Numbered from the stretch's first letter, positions 21,041 to 33,022 are shown. The stretch is DNA of 64,000 nt from Rhizomys pruinosus (GCA_009823505.1 VZQC01011955.1:598770-662769); one strand, 5' to 3'. Numbers and translations are program-made. Notes: a model not told the origin generated them from the letters alone.

Positions 21041-21456
21041 TATGGAGAATCTCAGCAGGAGGTGAGAGGTATCTTATATAAAAAGATGGCAGAAAGTAAT
21101 GCTCAGTGATAAGCACAAAGGCTGTGGCTACAGGTCAAATGTAACATTTGTCACAAGTCCTGGAAATTTGGAGCTAGGTGACATTATGGCTCAATATAAA
21201 AGACAGAGCTAAATTTCTATCTTGATCCTCTTGTTGATATGCTATCTAGACTTGGGCTGCAGATTGAAGCTTTCTAAGGGACATTCTCTTCCGACCTGCA
21301 GTCACGGTTTCAGATGACTTCTCAGGTCATCCAGCACAAACATTCCCTGAGTTAAGCAATAAATCACCAAGTATTTATTGAGCAGTTGCTGCACACCAGG
21401 AATTCTCTTGGGCACGGGCAATAGATACAACAGTGTGTATGAACCTTGGCTCTCAT

Positions 21457-21585
21457 CCAGGTATGGTGGCACACGCCTGTAATTTTCAAACACCAGGAGG
21501 TAGGCAGGCAGAACCACAGCTCGCCTGGCCTACATGGCAAGACCCTGCCCCACCCCTACGGTTGGCCAAAAAATAAAAAAAGAAT
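21457..21585 (+). mobile_element. B1-like SINE (D2 copy)
   Basis: Counterpart of 5477-5602. Indels stop at the SINE edges, while flanks are identical to D1. Confidence 0.8.
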
Positions 21586-21845
21586 CTTTGCTCTTAGAGA
21601 GATATACTCTAATGGCAGCACATATTTTAAACACTGCACAGTCTAATAATATAGACTTGTAAACATTAAGCACATGCTTTTAAAGGACCTGTGTTCTGGT
21701 CTCAGTGAGAAATTAGAGTTAATCTTGTTTGGATTTAAAGATACTTGTACCCCAGGGATATTTGGAAGGAAAAGTATTCCAGATCAGACATCGAATTTTC
21801 TTCAGAGTTCTTGAAGGAAAAAGAAAATTATCGCAAAAATGAGGT

Positions 21846-21945
21846 TTCCTTTTATTATCTTTTTAAATTTCATTTTGATTATATTTGTTTTATCAGCATC
21901 TAGACCCGTTCCCCCCATCCCCCACCCCCCAGAGCCATGCAACAA
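21846..21945 (-). mobile_element. short LINE-1 3' end (D2 copy)
   Basis: Counterpart of 5870-5967, indel-rich, between clean flanks. Confidence 0.75.
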
Positions 21946-22398
21946 AATGAGTTTCTAAGAAAAAAAAAGGCAAACCAGTTTTACTTTACTTTGTAGGATT
22001 CATCTATTTTTATGATAAAATACAGTCACAGGTTTATTTCAAGCCAGTAGTGCAACATTTCTGAGCAGGGACTTGGTAAGCACAGGTTCGTTTTTGTAAA
22101 CTAGTTCAAGCCAGTTCCAACATACCACACATCCATGGATCTTGCTGTACTGGGTTCTCAGCCAGGACCAAAGGAGGCATAAACGAAGATCAGGCTTTAG
22201 GAGCCAAAGAAATTCCATTTTGTGTGCGATGACATAAAGTGTCTGGGGGGGCTCACACACCTGTGAGGTTTTGAAGGAGGGGAGGGAAGCACTGCGCTCT
22301 CACCACACCCCCACTCTCATTTGGGAGTGGCTGGCCTGTTTTTTTAGTCTCTGCTTGCAGTCACAACATGATAAAAGGAGACACTCTCCCCTGAAGTA

Positions 22399-22412
22399 GT
22401 TTCCATGGCAAC
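22399..22412. promoter_or_regulatory. X-box-like candidate site (D2 copy)
   Basis: GTTTCCATGGCAAC, same as 6423-6436. Confidence 0.45.
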
Positions 22413-22988
22413 CTCACCCAGCAGGCAAAGAACTGCACTCTAAGCTTTAGCCCAAAGGTTGAGAGATAAAAATAAATTCTCATTAATCCAGGATCCATGT
22501 ATGACTAAGACTGAGGAATTACCTGGAGACACCAAGCAGCCAGGGTGAATCTGGTACATCTCAAGACATCCCACAGTCTGCCAGGCCAGCGGGTGACCAG
22601 CCGCTGCCTTGAGCTCCTTAGGAGGCAGAGCTTCTTCCTGATGCTGGGTTTTGCCCTTGGCCTTATTCTCTGAATGTCTCATCCCCTGCACTTCCTACTG
22701 TACGATTCTGTGGCTCTGGAGCTGACATGGCCCTACAGGAAAACAAGAAGTGTAATTCAAAGTTCAGAGTTGCGTTGCAACCGGAATATAACCACATACC
22801 CGTGTGCTGTAATGTAAGACACCTCTGTGTTTCCTGCATTTTTCAACTTTAAAAACCTATCTTTCCTGATGTTCATGTGGCTCAAACGAGGTCATAAATG
22901 TGGTATAATCTGGGGGTGGGGGGAGGAATGAAGCTTCTAGGCAAATGTAGGCTGTTGATGAGAATATTATTACATGTGCCTCGGTGGG

Positions 22989-22994
<6 letters not shown>

Positions 22995-23024
<30 letters not shown>

Positions 23025-23034
23025 CGGCCCCCTT
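22995..23034. other. 40-G homopolymer, probable artefact
   Basis: Forty consecutive G followed by CGGCCCCCTTCTTCTCTTC. In D1 the same place (about 7004-7018) reads directly from CCTCGGGTT to GGGGGAGGAAG. The insertion of about 60 bases looks technical rather than biological. Confidence 0.8.
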
Positions 23035-23514
23035 CTTCTCTTCGGGGGGAGGAAGCGATGAAACATGAGGGCAGGGTGGCAGTTCTTCATTAGCAAGGGG
23101 CCCTTGGCTCTCAATTCAGTGATGCTCAGGATGCAGAACTTCCACCCGGGCCTGCCTGCAGCACCAGAGGCACTGACCCTTTCTACCATCTTGATTCAGA
23201 ATAACTTTCCTCCTCATTCCACCACCTGCACAGATAGTTCTCTTCCTCCCCACCCCCCAGGCTCTGCTCTGTTCCAGTCTGTGTGGGCTGCTCTGTGCTA
23301 ACCCTGCAAGCACAGTACTTCCTTCCTCATAAACGCTGAAGCCCACCTTCTCTCTCAAGGCACACTGGTTGTTTCCAGCAGGTTCCTGTGCTGTGGCCTA
23401 CTTCCCTCTGCTGCTGTGCATTGTTAACTTTGGAGCCTTAATTACTTGCTTCCGTCCAGTTCTCCCAGTGCAGGACAAAAGCCCTTCAGACGTCTAATGT
23501 CTAAGGTACCAGAA

Positions 23515-23645
23515 TGATGTAGATTTCCCCTGAAACGGGTTTTGGACTGGTTGTTAGCTGCCATTATGGGGTGCTGAAAATCACACCTGGGTCTTTCTGC
23601 AAAGAGAAGTCAGGGCTCTTAACCACTGAAGCCATCTCTCTAGCC
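23515..23645 (-). mobile_element. B2 fragment (D2 copy)
   Basis: Counterpart of 7468-7598, indel-rich. Confidence 0.85.
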
Positions 23646-24090
23646 TGAGTTCTTCATTTTTAAAAGCTGCGTTGATTGTATGGTCCATGTGGATGGTTTT
23701 ATACAGTTCATCCATGTACAGATTTGTGTAACCAGCCCTGAGATTCAGATCCAGAGCAGTTCAAATGGCGCCACAGAACATCCCTGTTCCTCTTGTAGGT
23801 GTACTGACACCCACTCCATTCCACCTCACCTCCACCCCGTTCTCTTGCAACTGTTAATTCATCCTCCAGTCTGTATTTGTATTAGTTATAGACTTATTGA
23901 TGCTCTCACACAATATTGATATGGGTAGGTGGGAGAGTCAGGCTTGTCAGAAGCTCTGGATTCTGGAACTCACTTGAGTCAGTCTCCCAATGCCTATAAG
24001 CAGGCCGATTGGTTCTTGACTCAGCCTCCGTGTTTTCTCTGCACTGGGAATGCATTCCTGAAGCTGCCTCCAGACCTGCCTGGCACCGGA

Positions 24091-24206
24091 GACCTGCCAG
24101 TGCTGCTGCTCCCGTGGGAGACCTGCCAGTGCTGCTGCTCCCGTGGGTGACCTGCCAGTGCTGCTGCTCCCGTGGGAGACCTGCCAGTGCTGCTGCTCCC
24201 GTGGGT
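24091..24206 (+). repeat. 29-bp minisatellite (D2 copy)
   Basis: Same four units and the same A/T alternation as 8043-8158. No repeat-number difference between the copies. Confidence 0.97.
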
Positions 24207-24574
24207 GACCTGTTTCTGCAGACTTGCTCTGTGAGGGACTGCTCCTGGTTGGTACCCTGAAGCCTTCTGAGAGCTTCCTGGACTTGCGACACTTCTCAGA
24301 GCCGTACTAGTTCTCAGACAGCATCTCCTGCTCAGAGTTCAAACTTATTGTATGTGAATTGTCAAACCCTATGTGCAATCTGTTTAACATTATCTAACCT
24401 ATTAAAATTATCAATCCTGAACATTCCTCACTGTCTGCCCACTCCATTCTTCCAGGTGGGGTGGACATTTTCTATCAATTGCTTCAGCATAACCCTTTGA
24501 GGTAGAATTTTTTAAATAAGATAAAGCCTTTGTTTTGTTCCTTGACGACTGTGGGCACACATCAATGTCCCATC

Positions 24575-24828
24575 TATTATATATATATATATACTATATA
24601 TAATATATGTATTAGTATAGTTAATTTTCGTTATGTTGATTTTATTGCCTGCAATGTCGTAAATTCACCCAGTTGTTTGCAATGCCCTTGAAAGTCAGAA
24701 GAGGGTTGGGATCCCTGGAACTGGAATTATGGATGGTTGTTAGTCACCACGTGAGGTGCTGGGAATCGAACCCGGGTCCTCTGCAAGAGCAGTCAGTGCT
24801 CTTAAACCACTGAGCCATCTCCAACCCA
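24575..24828 (-). mobile_element. (AT)n plus B2 SINE (D2 copy)
   Basis: Counterpart of 8526-8773, with altered AT run and indels. Confidence 0.88.
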
Positions 24829-24844
24829 ATCAGTCCTTTTTAAA

Positions 24845-25090
24845 GCCAAATTTTTACTGAAGCTTTGTGCATTTCATACAAAATTTCCAATCAAATTAGA
24901 CCCGTGCCCCTTCCTTGCCCCCCCACCACACCAAGCTCATGCATTCTTCCAAACATGTTCTTCATCTTTTTCTCAGTCTCTTTTAAAATTTTCAATGCAG
25001 AAATTTACTGTTTCTAGCAGAGGTTCACTGATTTCAGTCAGTTCTTTGACCGAGTCCTTCTGCGTTGTTGTTCAATCATTCCTTTTTCAT
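24845..25090 (-). mobile_element. LINE-1 3' UTR fragment (D2 copy)
   Basis: Counterpart of 8787-9035. Confidence 0.85.
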
Positions 25091-26350
25091 TGGTGAATAG
25101 TGTTCCCTTGTGTGGAGTTTGTTCAACCAATCATTCAAATATTTATTTTTTAGCAAGGATTACCAGTGTGTTGCTATTATAAATATAACTGCTGTGAATA
25201 TTCAGTATAGATTTTTATATGAATATTAAATTTTTGTTTCTCTGAGGTAAAAGCCCAAGAATGGAACAGCTGGCTCATATGGTAATTGCACATTTACTTT
25301 TATAATAAACTGTCAAACTGTTTTCCAGAATGGATGTTACATTTTATATTGGGGAGACAGATCCAGTTCCTGCATGTCCTTCTCAGCTTTTAGTGTTGAC
25401 ACTGTCTTTTATTTTAGCTGTTCAAAGTAACATGCAGTGCAGTTTCACGGTGCTTTTAATTGCCTGATGGCTGATGAACATTTCATGTGGTTTTACTGGA
25501 GATAATGCCATTTCCTTGAAATGTCTGCTTATCTCTTCTATAGATGTCATGAGTGTTCTTTTTTAAATATTGATTTTTACAGTTTAATTTTTACGACATT
25601 TTGTGTATCATATGCACAATGTGTGTGCATGTTATCATGGACACATATGTGGAGATTAGAGGACAGCTAATTAGAGAACTGACAGAGCCAGTTCTCTCCT
25701 ACTGTGTGGTCCTGGGAGCCAACTCGAGTCATCAGGCTTGGGGACAAGTGCCTTTACCAACTGAACCATTGAACCAACACTTAATGCTGATTTTTTTTAA
25801 AATATAGTTTAGATACAAAGCATTCATTAGACAGATGGTTTACAAACATCCTATGCCAGGATACAGCTTTTAATACTTCTAGGAGGGTCAACCACAGGGC
25901 AATCTTTTTTAGTTCTAATGAGGTTCAATTCATCATTTTTCCCCTGTAAGTGCTGTGGTTTCTGTTTGTTGACAGAGCTACTAGATCTTACCAACCTTGA
26001 ATATTTTCTCCATTGTTTTCTTCTAAAAGTTTCACAGTTTCACATTTCACACTTAAATCTAGGATGCATTTTGAGTTAATTTGATCTGAAGTTTATGGAA
26101 AGACTAAATATTTTTACTTGTAGTGCCTGATTACTCCATTAGCACTGATTGAATGCACCGTCCTTGCTCCACTGAGTTGCTTTCACGCCATCGGCGGATT
26201 GCATGGAGGCCGTCTACTTCTGCTTCTGCATTCCAATCCCCTCATTCATGGATTTCTTCCTCCACAGATACCACATTATCTGGATTATTTCATCTACATA
26301 ATTTGCATCAAGTAGAGTGAGTTCTACCTCTTACTTCTTTTATCTTTGCA
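25091..26350 (-). mobile_element. ancient L1M-type LINE (D2 copy)
   Basis: Counterpart of 9036-10305. Very few differences, as expected if unique-like old repeats were polished correctly. Confidence 0.75.
25590..25782 (-). mobile_element. B3 SINE (D2 copy)
   Basis: Counterpart of 9540-9725. Confidence 0.85.
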
Positions 26351-27042
26351 GTATTGTTGAATTTTTATTGTGTGTGTGTGTATGTTTGTATGTATGCATA
26401 TAAATGTGCATATACGATGCCCATGCATACATGTGCAAGGCCAGAGGTTGAGATTAGATGTCAGCCTTGATCACTTCCACCTTAATTAAAAATTTTGATT
26501 TACTTTGTATGTAAATATAATTAGATCTATATTTTAGCATACAGTATGAAATTTTATTTTCTAGCAATATGAACAGATAGGGTTTTCTCTAGGATCTATG
26601 ACCTCTCACAATGTTTTTGGCTGAGTTTACCAGTGCTACCCGTGGACTTTACTTCAGTTGAGAGGGCTGTAAGTCCTATCGGATAGCTGTTGATTCCCAG
26701 ATAACATTCCACTACTACACCAATAGAGGTAGTTATGGTTTATTAGGCTTTAGGACAGGTGAACCATTGACTAATTTTTTCCCTTAGCAGTTTGCTTATT
26801 ATCAGCTAACATTATGAGAGCTAAACATTGGAGGTCGAAGGCTTCCAGGTCAGTTCTTGCTCCATTGCTCCAAGTCCTGTATCGATGTCTGTCCTGTCTT
26901 CAGCAGTAGAGTCTTTATCTTCTAGTTTTGGAGATAACCACACACTTTGGCAATAGCCTGTGTGCATTTGTGAGTCTCTTGGAGCACTCTCACTAACCAC
27001 TCCAAAGGAGGTCTCTCTGGCATTGGTCCTTGCAGCCTGCAG

Positions 27043-27043
27043 A

Positions 27044-27095
<52 letters not shown>

Positions 27096-27163
27096 TATAT
27101 ATTATATAGAATATATAAGATATATATATATCTCTCTATATATATAGAGATATATTCTATATA
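27043..27163. repeat. (CT)n/(AT)n compound microsatellite (D2 copy)
   Basis: Counterpart of 11006-11115, with different interruptions and length. Confidence 0.9.
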
Positions 27164-27549
27164 CTCACTTGCAGATGCGCTATGTGCATTTCTCAGGAGT
27201 TTCAGGGGCATCGATTTTCTCTCTGGGCTCCCTAGTCCCCCGAGATCCATTCATCGCTAGTCTTTTTTTCTCCCATCTGACCTCCTTCCTCTCCTCCTCA
27301 CTCCCAGAACCCTCATTATTCCCCCCTCTCTCCAATAACCCCCACCCCCTCCTCCCACCGTCGCCCCTCTCCTGAGTTCCTTCCCCCTCCCCCACAATGT
27401 CCCTCCCTCCTACCCTCCCAATCAACACTCCCAATTCCTTTCCTGTGATAACACCTGTTCCTCTTCTTTCTTGATTCTTTCTTTCTCTTCTCTTCTCCGT
27501 GTATCCTCTCCATTCTTCCTGGCTCCTGCTGTCACATCAGACAAGCTCT

Positions 27550-27750
27550 CCTACTGGGCGTGGAAATTACTCACTTGATTAGACTTACTGGCCTGGAAGC
27601 CCCCAGTATCCTCTTGCCTGATTCTCCAGTGCTAGGATTACAAGGCATGGGCCACTGCACATGGCTTCTTACCTGGTACTGGGGATTCCAACTCAGGTCC
27701 TTGTGCTTGTGCAGCACTACTCTGACTGAGTTGTCACTGCCCTCCTTTGT
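27550..27750 (-). mobile_element. B4-type SINE (D2 copy)
   Basis: Counterpart of 11490-11690. Confidence 0.75.
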
Positions 27751-27831
27751 CTTTTCATATAAATTTTGTAACAAGTATGTTGGTATGTTTATTATATTGA
27801 ATCTTGCAATCAAGAACATTTAATATTATTT

Positions 27832-28203
27832 TATTTATTATTTTTATTTTATGTGTATGAGTGTATTGCCTGCATGTGTGTAAGTGTAGCCATGTCATGC
27901 AGTGCCTGTGGAGGTCAGAAAAGGCACATTGAATCCCCCAGAATTGGAGTTATGTATTATGTTCTTAGCTTCCATGGGTGTTGTGCTGGGTGCTGGGATG
28001 TTGAATCAGTTACTTCTGCAAGAACAAGCCAGTGCTCTTAACAACTGAGCCATCTCTCTACTATGTGGAGAGGCATTGGATCCAGGAACCAGGAAAACTG
28101 GAATTGCAGAGGTTGTGAGCCACCCATTGTGGGTGATGGGAACGTAATGTGGCTCATCTACCAGACCAATATGTTCTCTTAACTGCCAAGCTGCTTCTCC
28201 AGA
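27832..28203 (-). mobile_element. tandem pair of B2 SINEs (D2 copy)
   Basis: Counterparts of 11770-11996 and 11999-12142, in the same order. Confidence 0.85.
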
Positions 28204-28508
28204 TTTTTGCACTTCTAAAGCCCCCAAGATGATATTTCTAAATGGCTGTTTATGTTCAAGATGAAACAACTTCATCAATGGAAAATTCTAAATAATTTCA
28301 CTCTGACTGCTGTAATGCAGTAGTTCTCCATTTTTCCCTGTCTGTAAGGAGCATCTCTGTAGTTCTGAAACACACTGAGGCCTGGCCCCTACTGCAGATT
28401 TCATTGGTCAGAATTTCTGAAGTGGATGTGTGCAGTAAATGATAGGATGAAAGGTACTTTTTATGTGTGTCCGGGACTGCAGATCGATAGTGTGGTGGTG
28501 GTGGTAGT

Positions 28509-28825
28509 GATGCCTTAGTCCATTTGTACTGCCTGAGATGGGGCAATTTATGAGGAATAGAATTTATTTCTCACAGTTCTGGAGGTTGGGATGCACAAGG
28601 TCAAGGTGCTGGCAGGTTTGCTTGTGTGCTGAGAGGTGATCTCTGTTTCCAAGATGATGCTTAGACACTGCATCTTCCAGAGGAGAGGGATGCTGTGTGA
28701 TAGGTGACAGGAGAAGGCCAAGCAAGCCAGATGCTGTGCTGCTACGCGAGGCCTCTAATTAGGGCTTTAATCCCATTTAAGAAGGAAGCATTATGACCTA
28801 ATAACCTCTTGAAACCCCACTTCTT
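28509..28825 (+). mobile_element. MaLR-internal-like sequence (D2 copy)
   Basis: Counterpart of 12445-12765. Confidence 0.4.
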
Positions 28826-28837
28826 TTTAATTTAATT

Positions 28838-29335
28838 TATTTTGGCTGCATATACAAATATAAAGTTGTGGGGATCTCCCAAGACCACCTGAAGCTCAGG
28901 TAAATGGATGGAACTAGAAGATTTATGTTCAGTGAAGTAACACAGTCCCAGAAAAACAAACGACGAATAGTATCCTCATCTGTGATGCTAGTGCAATTAC
29001 CTACTTGTAAGTATTCTTGTGCACAACCCCTTGAGTTTTGTCCAAGTAGTTGGAGAGATGCATATTGGAAACAACAACAACAACAACAACAACAGAAAGG
29101 ACTGCATCAAAGAATGACTGAAATGTGAACTTCTGCTCAAAACAGTCAACTTCCACATGGAGAATTTTGAGAAAGACTGAGAAAGAGATGAAAAGCATGT
29201 AATGCATGAGCTCTGGTGGGGTGGGGGGGTAGGGTGGGGACATGGGGTCTAGATCTGATTAGTAACATATCTTGTACATATATATATAGATGTTTAATAT
29301 ATATATATATAATATATAATGAAATAAAGAGGAGA
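28838..29335 (+). mobile_element. LINE-1 3' end (D2 copy) with AT-rich tail
   Basis: Counterpart of 12780-13268 up to about 29279. The tail then differs: ATAT repeats and AATGAAATAAAGAGG in place of the D1 A-rich tail. D2 homology ends here. Confidence 0.8.
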
Positions 29336-29640
29336 CCAAAAAAAAGTAAAAGTTCATATTATAGGGTCCATGATTTTTCCTGCATATATAATTGTTTAAA
29401 ACTGCTGAATATGTTAAAACTGCTGAACATATCTAGGTCGTTAAACATGTATAATTTCTTTGTGGTTAAAAATTCCACAGTTCTGAACAAAATTACACAG
29501 TTCTTTCTTTGACGCTTTTGAAATGCATGCAATATCACATCTATACCAATCCTACTGTAAAATTGTACTGCAAAGCATCATGCTGTTATGTAACCAACAT
29601 GGTATCCATTGATCAGTTTCATCCACACATCCCTTCTTTT
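29336..29640. other. single-copy, AT-rich
   Basis: No element recognised. Confidence 0.4.
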
Positions 29641-30065
29641 TTTATTATGTTCAGGGGTTCAGATTTTTTCTTTTAATTTTATATTACTCTAAAACATGAA
29701 GGTATACCTTCTGCCCATGTACATTAATTGCCATGTTTGAAAGTAGGTGGTAAGTTAACTCTAGGGCTCATTATGATATTCACATTATAATATCACAGTG
29801 GCTTTCAGATAGAAAGAAATATAACAGTAACATTGCTCAGCTTTTCTTTCAATTGGGGGATTTGGTACTAGCATCCACAAATGAGGGAAAACATTCCCTG
29901 TTTGTTTTTTTGGGACTGTGTTACTTCACTTAGTATAATGGATTCAAATTCCATCCATTTACCTGCAAATCTCATGATGTCATCTTTCTTTACCACTGCA
30001 TAGAACTCCATTGTGTAGATATACCACATTTTTGTTATCCAGTCCTTAGTTGAGGAAAGCCCTAC
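29641..30065 (-). mobile_element. LINE-1 3' end, antisense
   Basis: The reverse of the 3' end seen at 51110-51480: TTTTAATTTTATATTACTCT, TTTGGTACTAGCATCCAC, CCATCCATTTACCTGCAAAT, ACTCCATTGTGTAGATATACC. Confidence 0.88.
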
Positions 30066-30171
30066 TTCTTAATATTATCATACTGGCAACACTTGGATTT
30101 TGGGGAGGACACATTTGACTGTAGTAGGGTGAAACTCTTGAGTAAGTGATTTCAAAGCGGCTGATTACTGC

Positions 30172-30209
<38 letters not shown>
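30172..30209. repeat. (CA)n microsatellite
   Basis: About 17 CA units. Confidence 0.97.
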
Positions 30210-30213
<4 letters not shown>

Positions 30214-31000
30214 CGTGCACACTACACAGACTTCGTTGTGCACATTGTGTGACTTCATTGACTTCATATGCAAAGCTGCCCAGGCCTAGGTTCAGGGAGT
30301 CGTATTTTGGAGGCTATTGCTATTTCCTCTTGGTTTTACTTTCTCAATCTGGGTTTTTGTTGTTCTTTTGTATATTTTTAACTGGAATCACTACAGACCT
30401 TAAAAAACACAAGGAGAGCAGATATCCAAAATCCTAATCTCAGTTACCCATGAAATAAATCTCAATTCTGCCTTTTCTCCACCTGTTAGCCTATGATAAA
30501 AGAAGACCCTGGGGAACAGACCCGAGTGGTAGAAGGCAAGTTGTGGGGGGAAGAACAAAAGTTAATTTTATGATCGCTCGAACCTCCTAGACTTCAGGAA
30601 TTCTGTGTTTATTGATCTTTGTATAAATTTTCAAATTAAGTATTAAAAATATTTTTGTGCTAGAAACTGTTTTTTTTTAAAAACTTGAAAGAGTATAATT
30701 CATAGACTTATGAATGATGAAAATTATAAAGTAACATCTAAGCCATTATATCTGGCACAGTCTTAGAGGGTATAAGATAAAAAGTAATAAGATGACAGCT
30801 TAAGTTTCCTAGGGGTCAGTGATGGGGTACCCACATCATGATGCAATGGGAAACAGGGCATCCTTGAGTGAGGAGAAAACTTTCTCTGCCCGGGTGTGCA
30901 TTGCTCAGTCGTTTAGCCTCCCTGTCTCTCAAATTTGAAGAATGAATTTATCAACAAAGGAAGGGAGTTTTTTTTTTTTATTTGCAGAAAGAAAGCTTAA
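30210..31000. other. single-copy non-coding DNA
   Basis: No repeat or exon recognised, apart from a short T run near 30968. Confidence 0.4.
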
Positions 31001-31600
31001 AGGAGGGGATTTTGGAATTATTAGAAGTAAGCAAGCAGAGCTCCTATTTGGTGTAATGGAAGGAGGAAGGCAAACGGGGTTGCCCTGACCTCCCATACGG
31101 AAGGAGTGCACGATAGGGTTGTAGTTGAGCCACTAGTTAGGGGTGTGCTTATAGAACTTATAGCAGAAACTGGACAGGCTAAGGTAGTTTTACTAATTAG
31201 CCAATTAGAGGCCCCTGCTCTGTGCATGTTCCCCTGGCCCAACCAGAGTGGGTCACGCACTGTCCACGTGCTGCTCGCCCAGTTAGGGGTGGTTGAAGCT
31301 TCCCATCTGACTAGGACTTCTGGTTTGTTAATTGTTGACCTTGACAGTGTGCGGGCATTGCTAGTATTTGTGGCACCCCTCCAGGTGTGGCTGGTCTTGG
31401 CTTGGCTGCTAGCTATTTATTAGACTGCGCTCTCTTTGTTCCTGTGATTACATGGCTTGCAGTTTCACCATGGCCTTAACTCCTGTCAGCTACCTAGATG
31501 TACTTGCAGCCTTTCTCCATTACCTCACTAAAAATATTTTATTGAGTTGATGTGTATTTCATATAATAGACCTTAATCAAATGTCTTCGCCTGATTTCAT
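31001..31600 (+). other. unclassified segment with 105-codon ORF
   Basis: The ORF 31106-31423 (plus) is hydrophobic and L/V-rich with no domain I recognise. Base composition is more GC-rich than its flanks, and the ORF ends in a stop inside GCTATTTATTAG. This could be a fragment of an LTR element or a chance frame. No start context, splice site or partner gene supports translation. Confidence 0.25.
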
Positions 31601-31639
31601 TGTTCTGCCATGTACATTAATTCCTATCTGGTCAAGCAT

Positions 31640-31970
31640 GTGTACCCAGATGTCCATTGGTGCAAGTCCATCCACTGGAGTCTGTTCAGCCCATCCAGAG
31701 TCCCTCCATTAAAGAAGATCCACTCTCCTTTGCCCTGCATCAATCAGCTGCCAATACTTTCTCAGCTAGGGTTGGGGCCTGCTGCCCATTTCCCCAGTTC
31801 TATGCTGGATTTTTGTCTGATTGCATTCACAGGGGTCTTGTGCATGCTGACACTATTGCTGCAGAGTTACCTCTTCTTTAACTCTCTGTGGGGCAGTCTA
31901 GGTCTCTTTCCTGAAATAGGTGGAGGTCCTTTAGAAGACATCCTTACAATTTAGTTAGATGGAATTAGCT
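31640..31970. mobile_element. unclassified dispersed repeat, tentative
   Basis: ATCAGCTGCCAATACTTTCTC, CTAGGGTTGGGGCCTGCTG and GGTCTTGTGCATGCTGACA resemble a dispersed rodent sequence known to me only by pattern. Family not assigned. Confidence 0.3.
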
Positions 31971-32505
31971 GCATTAGAAGCAAGAGTATATGAAAGGGCT
32001 ATGGTGCTCTGTGTACATCCTGGAGGCTTCATTGGAATGGGAGCAAGAAGAGCCTGGTGTTGGCTCTGACTTCCCAGAGTCCCGTCTTCCCTCTTGTGTG
32101 GTCAGTTTGGGTGTCTCATAAACAACTACAAAGCCTTAAATTTTTCATCCCTGGTGTTCATGACCTCACCTTTTAACCTTAACATTCCTTTGAACTCTAA
32201 CCTTTGTTTTTCTTACAAAATAATATGGTTAATTTTAAAGATTTTGATTTTTCTGGATGTTCAAAGTACCACAGTGGTTGTTTTTTTCTAGTTTTCCTAA
32301 ACTAAATGCATTATTAGTGGTCTGCCCATGAGATTATTATATATAGCCCAAATTAGAATTTTAAACACAATGTCTATAAATTTAATTATTTCTTAGGCCC
32401 CAAAGTTCACCTGTTTCCCTTGCATGAGAAACTGGTTACTTTGTTCTCACCAATTGTTTAAGTTCGTGTATGAGTGCTTATTCAGCAAGCATCATTTGTT
32501 CATTA
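31971..32505. other. single-copy DNA
   Basis: Nothing recognised. Confidence 0.4.
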
Positions 32506-32520
32506 AAAATAGTTATTGAG

Positions 32521-32667
32521 TGGGCTCAACAGTTAATAGCATGACAGCTAACAACCATCCATAACCCCAGTTACAGGACACCCTCTTCTGGCCTCTGTGA
32601 GCACTGGTGCACATGGCATACTTGCATGCCTGCAGTCAGAACACTGAAACACATAAAATCTTAAAAA
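32521..32667 (+). mobile_element. B2/B3 SINE, internally deleted, with TSD
   Basis: TGGGCTCAACAGTTAATAGC start, ACCCTCTTCTGGCCTCTGTG and an ACACATAAAATCTTAAAA tail. AAAATAGTTATTGAG is duplicated on both sides (32506-32520 and about 32668-32682). Confidence 0.85.
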
Positions 32668-32689
32668 AATAGTTATTGAGCACCCACTC

Positions 32690-33022
32690 TATATTAGTCA
32701 CTTTTCTGTTGCTGTGATAAAGCACCACGACCAAGGAACTTATAAAAGGAAGAGTTTATTTGAGCTTACGATTGGCGGTTCCAGGGAATTAGAGTCCATT
32801 GTGGCGGCAGGCAGAGGGGTCACATCTCGCAAAGAGCACAGGAAACAGAGAGGGAGCAACTATAGACCAGGCTTGTTAAGCTCACTAAGCCTGCCCCCAG
32901 TGACACACTTCCTGCAGCATGGCCACACACCCCAAGACCTCCAAAAACAACGCCACCAACTGGAGACAAACGTCTGAATACCTAGAGCCTATGGGGGGAC
33001 ACACATTCAAACCACCACACAC
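32690..33022 (+). mobile_element. MaLR-internal-like retroelement sequence
   Basis: CACTTTTCTGTTGCTGTGA, ACTTATAAAAGGAAGAG, CCTGCCCCCAGTGACACACT and CACATTCAAACCACCACA form the typical order of a very common rodent MaLR-associated sequence. Confidence 0.6.

Larger units (their letters stand above)
21960..23510. other. single-copy core of D2
   Basis: Counterpart of 5990-7467, nearly identical, with small changes at about 22248-22260 and a block insertion at 22986-23052. Confidence 0.5.
18034..29279 (+). repeat. Segment D2, second copy of the 11.2-kb duplication
   Basis: Direct copy of D1 with the same element order. Single-copy parts are almost identical. SINEs, L1 pieces, purine tracts and microsatellites differ by many one-base indels that look like raw long-read error. 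D2 has no gap, but it has a 40-G insertion (22995-23034). Left and right flanks are unlike those of D1. Confidence 0.95.

Noticed and set aside
17970..29365. D2 as an L1-type retrocopy of D1 with target-site duplication
   Set aside because: AAAGTTTTATATTAT before and AAAGTTCATATTAT after D2 look similar, but they are not perfect, lie about 50 bases outside the homology, and D2 shows no clean poly(A) tail; AT-rich chance similarity is likely.
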